Shown here in pieces: positions 12,962 through 23,639 of a stretch of DNA of 64,000 bases. Every line of letters begins with the position of its first letter. The first letter of the stretch is position 1. Position numbers and translations under genes: made by a program. The notes below the pieces were generated by a model. It searched no databases and had not been told where the DNA came from. It saw only the letters and a program-made list of their open reading frames with translations. The stretch covers positions 63,112,186 through 63,176,185 of the forward strand of contig OU342630.1 of assembly GCA_910589415.1 (NCBI GenBank). The letters run 5' to 3'. This stretch comes from Malachius bipustulatus. Its lineage: Eukaryota; Arthropoda; Insecta; Coleoptera; Melyridae.

Positions 12962-14585
12962 GTTAAAACCAGTTTTTAGTTAGAACGCGTTATCCCTAGT
13001 TAGAACTAGTTTTTACTAAATGCTTTTGTTAAAACTAGAATTTACTAGAGCTTAAAATTTAATATCAGTTAAAACTAGTTCTTACTAGACAAAACGTGTT
13101 TTTCCGAAGCGAATCAGTTAAAACTGTACAACCGAGGTTAAAGTTGATCGTACCTTATTCTGATTGGTCGCGAGACGTCTTCTCTGGATATTACCCAGGA
13201 AAGGAATTCCAGCTCCAATAGCGTAGTCAAAAAAGAAGTGAGATATCCTTTTTTCGTCTGGTTTCCCAGCTTGAATGTTATCTTGGAGAAGGTCACATCC
13301 CTTGATGTTACCTGTGATCGTAAGATCAGAGTGAGAGGAAAAAACATGTGATCGTAAGATCAGAGTGAGAGGAAAAAAATGTCTGACTTAACGAGGGATA
13401 CCAAACTTCGAACGAAACTTTTTCAACGTTTTGGGAATTCTTTCGAAAGGAAATAAACATATGGACTTATAATACTGTTCACAAGTTGACGAGAAAATGA
13501 TCTTCTAAAGGGGAAACGCATATGCGATAGGTAGCCGCATCTTCTCGCGATTTGGATATGAAACTGGAGAAGGAAAAGATGCCTGAGGAGTAAACGTCAA
13601 GACACTATGGGGGACACGGCTAAACAAGGTGACAATAATCCATGCACGAAAAACGCCTTTAGGAACACTCATGCTGATCGCAAACGATTGTCTTTAAAAG
13701 ATAGTTTAGGCAACAGACAAAAACCTAACCCTCATATCACGAATTGGGATATGAGGGTTAGGTTTTTGTATATTCTCTGCATCCTCGAATACTTTAGATA
13801 CGAGTAATACATTTTCTCTAACGTTTTCATTTTACACTAAACCGGTTGACGCAAATAAAACCTATTTTTCAACGGAGTGCACCATCTTCCATTTCAGATT
13901 TGACCCTTTTCCTATACGCTCATCAGCATAAAAAGACCTCAAGGTTTTAACAAATGTGAGTCGACAAGTAGTGGCATCCTAATTTACCTTTGAGAACTGT
14001 TGCTAAGGAAGCTAGCAGCCATAGGAACAGGCCATTTATCCGTTGCGTACGCAAGAAAGGATGTAGGTATGTATGTCAAAAAGGTGTCCCTGCAAGAAAA
14101 ATCGGTACCTTTGTAACTCACAATACCACGATAGTTTGTCTTGCAATAACAAGTAGATCCTCATCCTTTTTTAAGTTTAGGCGGGTTGTTTGATTATTTT
14201 TTATTGTATTTTGACCAATATTCCTTAACAATGTTCCTTTTTAGAATTTTATCGTTATGTTCCGTTGACTTGTTTGACGGCAACTACTTTATGTCGATAT
14301 TTCCTAAAATGTTTCTTTAGTAAAGGATTTTTATTTTTACTAGGTGTCTATGTGTCCTAGATCTTTTTAAGAAATATTTTTAAAAAGATATCTTGTTTTC
14401 AATCCCAAATTAGTTTCTCTGTTAGTTTTAACTAAAGCTCGGCTAACAACTAGTTTTATCTGAAAATCAAATATATCAGTGGTAAATTCTAGTTTTGACT
14501 AGGTATTACTAGTTTTAACAAAGCCATTTAGTGAAAACGAGTTTTAACTAGGGAAAACTAGTTCTAACGGAAAACGGGTTTTAAC
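12962..14585. mobile_element. DNA transposon with ~165-bp TIRs made of GTTAAAACTAG words
   Basis: The left end starts gttaaaaccagttttt and the right end is its reverse complement with few changes (aaaacgggttttaac). Each arm of about 150-170 bp holds several copies of a word close to GTTAAAACTAG in both orientations. The element is flanked by TGTA at 12958-12961 and again at 14586-14589, which fits a 4-bp target duplication. The 1.3-kb interior has a perfect 22-bp hairpin (13717-13769) and a 34-bp direct duplication near 13311-13378, but no frame that I can assign to a transposase. Superfamily is unknown; a 4-bp duplication would be compatible with Sola-type elements. Confidence 0.8.
13717..13769. 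repeat. Perfect 22-bp inverted repeat (hairpin)
   Basis: Arms 13717-13738 and 13748-13769 are exact reverse complements with a 9-nt loop. The stem contains aacctaaccctcatat. It lies inside the 12962-14585 transposon. Confidence 0.95.
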
Positions 14586-14589
14586 TGTA

Positions 14590-15801
14590 ACATATACATG
14601 GTGTGTCATAATCGTTAAATGCATTAATGGACCATTCTTTCTGAAACCTTTGCTACAAGTTATCTATAGAACTGCAACAGAACAGAATTAGTTTTATTAA
14701 TACCCATAGACTTTTGGAACTTAATTATATTCATCAAACGAATGTAACGCTGTTATATTTTTAAATCTCATAAACAGCTGCGAAGTTACCTACCTACCTA
14801 CAGGGTGCACCATGTATCCTTCTCTATATTGCTATCTCCTAACGCTAACAGATACAAGGTCGGTTAAACAAATCCAAAGGAGCGCAATTTTGTGGCCATC
14901 TCGATTCCGTCGAGACATACAAGATATCTGTGACCGTTCCTGGAATATCCTGAAAAAACTGAAAAATCGAGATTTCTTATTTTTTCCATATCTTTTTTAT
15001 TATTGGAGATTAATGAATAATTTTTGTGGGCTTACATAAGTCGGCAAGAGCTACCCATCTGACATTTCAAAAATTTTCAAAGCCGACTAGATCCCAGAAT
15101 TTTCATAGTCAACTTTCGTTTTTCTTATGGCCACCATAGTGTTTTTTTATGTTGTTCGGTATAAACAAAATCATAAAAACTAAAAATTGTTAAACTTCAA
15201 AAAATAAATAAAAAATTATTTTATTCTTCTTTTTTCTTTACAAAAAAGACACATTTTTAGACCGAATTTGATAGATAAATTAAAAAACCATAAGGCAAGC
15301 ACTATTTCGGCGTATTTTACAAATGTTGACGTTTTTCGACGATTTTTTATTAGGTTTTTCTTTGAAATATTAAGAATAAAAATCCAAAAAAAATTTTTAG
15401 AGCTCTTATTCGTAATGAGTTGGCTGCAATTCCAGAATGCTGGTTAAGAATTTGCATAATTGATTTCGAAAATCGTATAAATTATCGTAAGTAAACGAAG
15501 TAGAACAAATTAGAGTAATTTAAATTCAAAGATATAAAATATTTTCTCAACGAGATTATAATATCGTTCATATCAATGAAAAACTAGGTCTCTTCAGAGA
15601 CCTTGGTCTGCAGGCAACGTCGGACCTTCAGCCCTCCATCCTCCGGGCCTTCGGCCCGGAATTTCTCTGTCAAAATTAAAATTTTTCATGTTTTTTTTTC
15701 ATGTTACCATTTTTCTATGACGCTACACGGCCCTGTGATCAGTAGATTCCGGGTCATAGTTTATATCTGTCATCTTTTTATGTGTTATTTTTCTTTCTAT
15801 C
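14590..15801. other. Intergenic DNA with two adjacent small hairpins
   Basis: No gene recognised. AGGTCTC-ttca-GAGACCT (15586-15603) is followed by TCCGGGCC-ttc-GGCCCGGA (15642-15660), both perfect. The second is strikingly GC-rich in an AT-rich setting. Confidence 0.6.
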
Positions 15802-15948
15802 GCCCGTATTCACAAACGATAATTTCCAAAATAATTACGTAATCAATTATCCCCATCTCATTCTAATGCAAAAAAACTGCATATCTCCATCTCACTCATT
15901 TAAATAATTACGTAATTATTTAGGAAATTATCGTTTGTGAATACGGGC
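15802..15948. mobile_element. 147-bp palindromic MITE, copy 1
   Basis: The ends are exact reverse complements over GCCCGTATTCACAAACGATA and continue with few changes through aattacgtaat, so most of the element is a palindrome. Related copies lie at 18668-18762 (partial) and 48902-49049, sharing the central words agatggagata, gcattagaa.gagat and gattacgtaatta. It has no coding capacity. The target duplication is not clear, so the superfamily is not assigned. Confidence 0.85.
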
Positions 15949-16244
15949 ATATGTCGCATAGAAATTAGTTTCGCATCGATACTAAAACGTCAAAAATTTG
16001 ACGTGACAGTGGACGTATGCGGATTTCACAAATTGCTGATTATGCAAAAAAATAATCAGAGTTTTTTGTTATAAAAAAAACACACCTAAAAAATAGAAAT
16101 TATCTTTTCGTAGATTTGAACTCCTGGCTCGAATCACGAGGCTCCTCCAAGCTCTTACCGTAGTTTCATAGCACTCAGCGACTATTATCTGATACAGGTG
16201 ATTACTCGGTATTAGGTACTGCGTTGACATGAATAGTTATTAAG

Positions 16245-16544
16245 CGTTATTAAAGTTCGTTTAATAGTCTAACATGAGAAAATTTGAATCTTTCTAACAG
16301 CCATTCTCTGGACCACCTTGTTCTTCGATTTTTATTTTTATTTCGAAATTTTCTTGCAATACAAACATCATAAATTGACCACAGTATTACTTCTTCCATG
16401 ATGGCGATCGTCGCGAAACTGAAAGTCGTACGAAGTTTGTACGATAAGATGAAACTGTCTGGACGCACCATTTTGATACGTCTTGTCGAACGACTTATAT
16501 GACCGTTTTATCGTGCGATTAGTCGTTGCGTCTGGACCGGCCTT
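16245..16544 (-). pseudogene. 5' fragment of a PIF/Harbinger element with transposase N-terminus
   Basis: Read on the minus strand, this begins with the terminal repeat aaggccggtccagacgcaac and continues into a short frame starting at the ATG at 16399. The frame ends with the string RRTRWSREWLLERFKF, which matches the conserved start of PIF/Harbinger transposases (a tryptophan-rich block ahead of the DDE domain). It stops after about 50 residues, so the DDE domain and the second Harbinger protein are missing. The same terminus and the same first 40 or so codons occur at 59598-59800, where the element is more complete. No matching right terminus is found nearby, so this is a truncated copy. 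Confidence 0.8.
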
Positions 16545-17480
16545 TACGCTAGCAGTTATCCGATATTCGAACTGTCCGGCGGGTTATCTGATTGGTTGGA
16601 CCTGCCAATCAGATAACCGGCGAAGCACCAGCACCTATATACCTTGGGGGAAAAAAAACCTCTTGACCAGCTTGCTGGATACGCTTTGCCACCCTCTCCC
16701 TAATGTTTTCTTTTGCGAGGTCCGGGCCTTTGTTCCTTCACTGACAGCGCTTTTTGGCGGATTATCTGATTGGTTGTCGCTCTACTTAAACCCGCACGGA
16801 GAAACGTGTAGCCAAGCAGCCCATCAGATAAACATCCAAGCAGCCCATGATTGTTCCATTTCCACGAACTCGATTTTGGCTGGTTATCTGATCGGCTGGT
16901 TGTATCAAACGTTAGGGAGATGGTGGCAGGGAGAGGGTGGCATAGTGGCGAAAACAATATTCTCCACCGATCATGATCCCCCTTCTTCTTCTTTTTCTTC
17001 TTCTCTCCTTAATATCTAGCCAATCGCTACTTTGTGCCGTCTGTTTTCGGTGGACATTTGATAAGTTTGTAAACCAATCCGTTTTGAATTCACAATTCGC
17101 GATGTTCTCCGTGTCACTGTGAACCGGATGAATTTTTTCTCGATTAATGCATCTTTTTCGTGATTATTAAACAAATACATAGAGTCTAGGCCAGATAACT
17201 TTCATAATTTGTCAAAAAAGCTCTTATCGCGGAAAAAAGTGCAGCAGATTTATTGCCATTGGACAGGCTGGTGGGCTGCTCAGTTTGGACGCGGCGCACC
17301 GTTTTTATTTTGGCTGACTACCTGTGACTAGTGTCGTGAGATAGGTTATCTGCCTGGCTGGTTAGCTGGTTAGCTGAATGGCCACCCAAGAGGTTGATGA
17401 CAAAAAGGCCGCCTTTAGACGGCGACAACTAGGTTGGGGGAGGTGGTCCGTCACCCGAGAAAACGTTTTACCATCCCAGG
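16545..17480. promoter_or_regulatory. GC-richer patch with repeated GATA + CCAAT composite words
   Basis: The word ttatctgattgg, which joins a GATA site (TTATCT) to an inverted CCAAT box (ATTGG), occurs at 16584-16595, in reverse at 16605-16616, and at 16762-16773. Close variants are at 16821-16831 (reverse), 16884-16895 and 17346-17357. The first pair forms a hairpin. The patch also has gccaccctctcccta at about 16687 and its inverted relative near 16910-16945. A 178-codon open frame across it starts at TTG inside the Harbinger fragment and resembles nothing, so I read this as non-coding. Regulatory function is a guess; an unrecognised transposon end would look similar. Confidence 0.3.
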
Positions 17481-19857
17481 TACCTACACAGTGTAGGTCG
17501 GCACACCTACACCATATTTTGAATAAAAATAATTTTTATACTTGTCATATCTTCGTTATTAAAAGAACAATGTGGATTTTTTTTCACCCGCATTTAGGTG
17601 AATTATTTGTCGTTGCGATTGATCTTCTAGTTTTCTCAATCAAACATAAATGAGTGTGAAAAAAATTATAACAATAAATGACGAACGATTTAATCGATTT
17701 ATTGACTTTTAAATAAGTGTAAGCTTATTTAAAACGATTATTTTCTACGAGGGAGGAAATTTTTTACTTTTCGATAGAAGCTCCAACATATGCGAGACGA
17801 ATTGAAGCCAACATTTCAAATTTTGTTGGAGAAAAAAAATTGACAAAAATTTTACGATCTGGAAAATACAGGAAGATACAAATAGGAGACAGGAAAAAGA
17901 TGGGAATAACCTGCTGTGTTTTTTTTTCTTTTAATTTAATTTTGTCTACTTTGAAGGTAAAAAAACTATATCCACCTTTTTTGTAGGTATAATGAACGTC
18001 TCTATCGCACTGTTTTGTTATTTTTTCGATAGGTAAAAAAAATTCGTAATTATGCGAAAAATGATAGGTGAGCGGCCAAAGTTTCTTTGCCGCTCACGGT
18101 TATTTTTTTTCGGAAAACGCTCTCTACACATTTTATACGTCCATGCTTTTTCTTGTGTAACTGTGCGAACAGAATCTAACCGCGATGTACCGTTACGTTA
18201 CGTTGCAAAAAATAGTGCGGCCCTGAAAGGGGGCCTTAAAATTCTCGGATCCAGGACATTTTCAATAGGACGTAATTTGGGGTGCCGATCTACGTCCCTG
18301 CCAAATTTCAACCCGATCGATCTAACGTTCAGACACTTGAGTGTTTCCTAGGTCGTTCCCGAAAACGCCAGTAATTTTCGAAAAAATGACACTTCCCAGT
18401 CCCGAACCCATTTTCAATTGAGCCTAATTTTAACTGTCTACGATGAAAACTGGCGGCTCTAGAGTGTTTCCTAGCAAGCGTACGGACACACAGAGTAAAC
18501 TGGGGTGGTAGTTTCCGTATAACTACCGAGAAAACGGCTTCGCCACTCTCGAAAGTTAACAAAGAAATCCATTTGCTCACAATTAATATGGAGTTGCTGT
18601 TACATGGACATCGATTAAGCGGAGTTGACAATTTGAGCTAATAAACATTTAAGACATTAATGCCTAAGATGGAGATAATTATACAGTTTAGATGCATTAG
18701 AATGAGATAGGGATAACTAATTACGTAATAATTATTTAGGAGATTACTGTTTGTGAATACCGTCGTAAGTATACTTTATAACTGAAAATGGAATGTACTC
18801 GTATGTATAAGTTAAAGCATGTTCATTTTCACGCGAAATGTATTATTATACTTTTTAAAAATTAATAGAATACTTTATGAAAGCTCATCGAAAGTAGGAA
18901 GAGAATTATTAATGTTCAGTAAATAGTAGCTGGAAATTGGATACATCGTCTAGGTCGTGTTTCCCTCATCCCGTGCATAAGGGCAATTAAGACCCCTTCA
19001 GGCATTCTTATTCGCTGAATTTACAAGCGAATTAAGAAAATTACTGCGTCTGGCTCCGCTATTAACATTGTTCCCAGGATGCGCCACTAAAATATGACTG
19101 CTGGCGAATTCATACACTAACTATGTAAATACCTGTATTTACACCAGCGAACTTCCAAACTCGCCCGTTCGCAACCAAACTGCTCCCGCTCGTTTCGCTC
19201 GTCCTTTATGTCATTAATTTTCGAAACAGTGTTGCACCTAAATTTCAATTAAATCGAGAAGACGGCAGCTAGAGAATAGAAAATAGTCTTCCGAGATTAA
19301 ATCTTAATATATTTATAACACCATTCAAAGTGTTGTATAACTCTAATATAATTCATGTAACTTTTTCCGCGATGCCTTCTCATTCCTGCTTGTCTGATAC
19401 AGGAATATTGGATGCAGTTAGGACTTCATTATTAGATAATCTTCAATTAATTATTAAACCGCAAGCTGATCAATAAACTTAAAGGTGCGTGTGAATATGC
19501 GAGACAAGCGGTCTGTGAGCCGTTCGTGAACTGATCGGTTGAAGTTATTTTAACAATAATGAACTTCCTACCAGTCTAGGAAACGGGAAGTCTAGGAAGC
19601 CAAAAAATATTTAAACAAGCGTAACTCGATCATTAGCGCTAATTACCCTTTGTTGCTGTAGTAAGTAGCAAAATAGCATTTTTAATTTTGTTGAAAGCAA
19701 AGCTGCAAAAGAGCATAAAAAATAAAGACGGTGTCTCGAATGGATATAGGTCATTGACATCGCCTACATAATTAAAACTTAATACTCAAAAACACTGCGG
19801 TCAAAACTTATTCAATCAAAATTAATATGTAACTTATCTCTATTATACAGGCTGTTC
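17481..19857. other. Intergenic DNA; one strong hairpin
   Basis: No gene recognised. A hairpin of GTGAGCGGC-c-AAAG with CTTTGCCGCTCAC lies at 18068-18097. A moderately GC-rich stretch at 18180-18630 has open frames on both strands but no familiar protein. Confidence 0.5.
18668..18762. mobile_element. Partial copy 2 of the GCCCGTATTC MITE
   Basis: Matches one half of the palindromic element at 15802-15948 through gcattagaatgagatagggataa, gtaataattatttagg and the terminal ttgtgaatac. The opposite end is missing or too diverged to see. Confidence 0.75.
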
Positions 19858-20345
19858 CTAAATACCAGATACATACGAAAGGAGGTTATTCTTTGACTTC
19901 TTTCATGACTAAAGCTTTATATGAATAAACATAGGTCTGCAACCGCTTCGTTATTAATCTACAGGGTGTTGAAATTTAAAAAATATAATTTTTTTCTTAT
20001 ACACCGTGTTTTATATTAAGTCGGCACTATTGCTAACTTCGTTATTATTTAACCTAGAAAGTCGGTTAAATTAGCAAACTAGTAGTATTTTTGCCGCTGA
20101 ATAAAATAGCGAAAGCAGAAAAACAATTGAACATCGCGTTTTCGAGATATTTAAAAAAATGTAATTTTTTTAATGGAACACCCTGTATATTTTTAGATGG
20201 ATCGGTTGCAAATTTTTTTTTAAGGGAAAAGTCTTTATACACTATGATCCTAAAATAATAAATTCATTAATTATTCATTATTTTATTATTCCCAAAGTAG
20301 GCTGCGACAATCATTGTAATTTAGTGTACCTACGTAATGTAAGGT

Positions 20346-20965
20346 TGTGATGGATGTGTCATGGACCAATTAAGATTATTAGCGAGTAAATCTTACTTGC
20401 AATAAGTAAATATTTTAAAGTCAATTTAACTATCTTGTTATCAAAAACAAGTAGTATTTGCAATGTTATACTGACACACATAAATAATATGTTTAATAAC
20501 AAAACCGTAACTCAACCTTGCAGTATAACGCTGAGTAAGGGTAAGCGATGCCGTTGGCATTGACCCACCTATATATAATGGACAGACACACCATCCGATT
20601 ATTATTATCAATTATTATCGATTATTATCAATTATTATAGTATTAGATATAATTATTATGTAAGTATTACTAGTCATAGACAACGTCGTTATGTAGTGTG
20701 TAAGTGTTAACCAATAAACCAATCAAAACCCAATCAACTTTAATTATCCTGCACATCCTCCTTATCTATCAAATGGCGATCCTGAAAACTCACTCATAGA
20801 TAATCACATGGCGATCCTGCAACATTACTCCTATTAGTTTATCACATGGCGACCCTACCAGTCCTCCCAATTAGTTTATCACATGGCGACCCTGCCAGTT
20901 CTACAAACTTTACTATTAGTTTATCACATGGCGACCCTACCAGTCCTCCCTATTAGTTTATCACA
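20346..20965 (+). mobile_element. Solo LTR 1 (LTR retrotransposon), AGGT target duplication
   Basis: It starts TGTGAT and ends ATCACA, a perfect 6-bp inverted pair, and is flanked by AGGT at 20342-20345 and 20966-20969. Inside are a TATATATAA box at 20571 and an AATAAA signal at 20713, the order expected for U3-R-U5. A 4-bp duplication fits Ty3/gypsy-type integrases. The last 190 bp are tandem units (next entry). It lies in the left arm of the foldback element and is therefore younger than it. Confidence 0.85.
20770..20965 (+). repeat. Tandem ~37-bp units repeating an LTR-end/primer-binding-site-like junction
   Basis: TGGCGAYCCT occurs at 20774, 20809, 20847, 20884 and 20929, four times directly after atcaca, the same six bases that end the LTR at 20965. 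The unit ttagtttatcaca-tggcgaccctaccag resembles an LTR 3' end followed by a TGG-type tRNA primer binding site. Spacing is 35-45 bp. Confidence 0.85.
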
Positions 20966-22383
20966 AGGTGAAAAAATTATGTCGTCCTCAATAGTGTATT
21001 TTTCAATAAAAAAATACACTAAAAATAAGAGTTGTTACCTTGAAACGGATTTAATTTTACATAAACAAATATCAGAATTTGTTTGTGTGTAAAATTTTAT
21101 TATTTTAAGATCATAGTGCATAGAGACTTTTTCCTTTAAAAAAATTTTTGCAACCGATCCATCTAAAAATATACAGGGTGTTCCATAAAAAATATCAATT
21201 TTTTTAAATATATCGAAAACGCGATGTTCAATTGTTTTCCTGTTTTCATCGTTTTATTCAGTGGAAAAAATACTACTAGTTTGCTAATTTAAGCGACTTT
21301 CTAGCTCAAATAATAACGAAGTTAGCAATAGTGCCGACTTAATTTAAAACACGGACAAGTTCTGTTATTTGTTTATTTAAAATTAAATCCTTTTCAATAT
21401 AGCAACCACTTTTTTTGTGTATTTTTTTATTGAAAAATACACTATTGAGGACGATATATTTTTTTATCTTACATTACGTAGGTAGGTATACTAAATTACA
21501 TTAATTGTCGCAGCCTACTTTGGGAGTAAAAAATAATGAATAATTAATGAATTTATTATTATAGGATCATAGTGCATAAAGACTTTTTCCTTTTAAAAAA
21601 AATTTGCAACCGATCCATCCAAAAATACATAGGGTGTTCCATTTAAAAAGTTACATTTTTTAAATATCTCGAAATCGCGATGTTCAATTGTTTTTTTGTT
21701 TTCGCCATTTTATTCAGGAGAAAAAATACTACTAGTTTGCTAATTTAACCGACTTTCTAGGTTAAATAATAACGAAGTTAGCAATAGTGCCGACTTAATA
21801 TAAAACACGGTGTATAGCTCGAGCTCCCATAGGTTTTGATAATTTAGCTCAGGTTTGAATTTTGGAAGATAAATTACGCTCCAGGACTTATCTTACATCA
21901 TTGGGCATGCCAAATGGTTATATGAGAATCTACAAAGAGGTGTTCTCCCTGAATTTCCCCAATTTCGTCCCCATTTTCCCCCTGAAGTTTTTTGCGATAT
22001 GCCGATGATAGATTCTTGAATACAATACGAATTTTCTGTTTTTTTTTAGAATATTGGTGGTCTCTTATAGTTTCTTTGCATCTGCAACCGTTATTAAGAA
22101 AAACAATTCTCTTGAGTTAGACGAAATTCAAATTTTTTAAATGGTAGAACCGGCTTTAGCTGATTTTGGCACTGTCTTTTAAAAATTTAAGCTGGAATGA
22201 CCCTCTGTGACTAACTGTTTGACTAAAATTTGACTAACCTCAAGGACCTGTAAATAAAAAAAAAACAAACAAAACTGTTTTTTTCAACACCCTGTAGATC
22301 GGTAACGAAACAGTTGCGGACCTATGTTTATATGAACTAATAGACATAAAATAAGCCAACGAATTACCTCCTTCCATATCTAT

Positions 22384-23576
22384 TGTTATAAAAAGCTCAT
22401 TGCGCTTATTTACGTAGTACTTAATAGTTTTTTTTCTTTCATGAAAAATAGTCTTTGGTTTTTGAAAAGTTCTTTTGGAACAGAATATTTAGATTTGTTT
22501 GGGACAGTAGAATAGAAAATATTGTAATAATAAGGCAAAATGTCATAGAATAGTTTTTGTAAAATAATAATTAGAATAATTAGAATAAGTTAGCTAGAGT
22601 GTATGGGGAAATGTCAAGCATAAAATTATAAAAAGTCACAATTTGGAAGAAATGAACAGCAACTCTAGTAGCATGGAAATTGGCTGTTAGAAGGGGGAAA
22701 ACATAACATGTCCAAAGAGGATTTTGTGTGTTGTACTCCAAAAGAGAAATGAATTTCATAGATGTTGATTGGAAGGAAAATACAAAAATTATCCGCTGTC
22801 ATAGTGAGAAATAATATGTTGTCAAGCAGATAACAATCGAATTTACATAGTTACAAGAAAAACTATAAATAGAAAAACAACGATTATTTGGAGATTCCTA
22901 AAACACAAGTTAATCAGTGTAGACCACGAAATCATAACCAAACATCGTAAACATCGTGAACATCGTGAAAATTTTCGAACATCAAGAATTTGGAAAAGAA
23001 CAGAGGCCGTAGCTGACTGCAAGAAGAAACATATAGGTTAGAAGGAGAGATTTGGTTAGATGGTAGCTGACAACTGCAATTAGATTTGGATACAGCCGTG
23101 CGGAGATTTGGCTAGCAGGCAGCTGACAATTGCAGTTTGATTTGGGTACAGCCGTGCAGCGATTTGGATTCTGCGATTTTGACATTGAAGATAGAAAAAC
23201 GTAGCAGTGAATTGGATATATCCATGCAGAGATCTACATTAAAATTGCTGACACACTAACAGCAAGGCTACTAGAGTTGACTTCAAGCTTTGTTCAACAG
23301 CTGATTCCGTGGGTTATTTATTGTAATAAAACCCAAACAAATTTAAATTGAGTCTCAATAGAAGTTTATAGGTTATGAAAATTTTAAAAAAATTATAAAA
23401 AAAAGTACTTGAACTCACTCTGAGTAATAGAGGTCTCATACAGACTAAACTTTTATTAGTTTTTAAAAAAGAAAGGCCCCCTAAATAAATAAATTGTTTA
23501 TGGTAAGAGGGAATCAGAGAGGAAAATAAATTTTCAAAAAAGAGTAGAGAAAGCACAGTCCCTGCGAACCATAACA
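22384..23576 (+). mobile_element. Solo LTR 2 (LTR retrotransposon), CTAT target duplication
   Basis: The 1193-bp insert starts TGTTAT, ends ATAACA, and is flanked by CTAT at 22380-22383 and 23577-23580. Taking it out rejoins the right arm of the foldback transposon so that it matches the left arm, which proves the boundaries independently. A TATA-like box (ctataaatag) lies near 22863 and an AATAAA signal at 23325. Two tandem 56-bp units, agatttgg...acagccgtgc, lie at about 23049-23160. It is unrelated in sequence to solo LTR 1. Confidence 0.88.
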
Positions 23577-23639
23577 CTATCTACCTGGTATTTAGGAATA
23601 CCCTGTATATTGTCCAAGTTAGTGGTTTCCAGCAAAGTT

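Larger units (their letters stand above)
19858..23605. mobile_element. Long-armed foldback transposon (TA flanks), twice interrupted
   Basis: The left end is ta-caggctgttcctaaatacca and the right end is its reverse complement with few changes (tggtatttaggaataccctg-ta). The arms match for well over 700 bp each: cggttgcaaa, cactattgctaacttcgtt, ggctgcgacaat and cctacgtaatgtaag on the left all recur inverted on the right. A further copy of one arm segment sits in the centre (about 21100-21345). The left arm carries a solo LTR at 20346-20965 and the right arm a different one at 22384-23576; removing both restores near-continuous arms. The right arm also has about 450 bp (21822-22275) not found in the left. 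No transposase frame is seen. Ends and TA flanks suggest a non-autonomous Tc1/mariner-type element. Confidence 0.8.

Noticed and set aside
13717..13769. aacctaaccc words as possible telomeric repeat
   Set aside because: Only one unit per arm inside a hairpin; no (TTAGG)n array.
16483..17019. 178-codon plus-strand open frame
   Set aside because: It starts at TTG inside the Harbinger fragment, its repeated GYLIGW words come from DNA-level inverted repeats, and it resembles no protein.
22286..22302. ccctgtagatcgg, similar to the miR-10 seed region
   Set aside because: It is the inverted CAGGGTG end of a transposon arm, with no precursor hairpin of the right shape.
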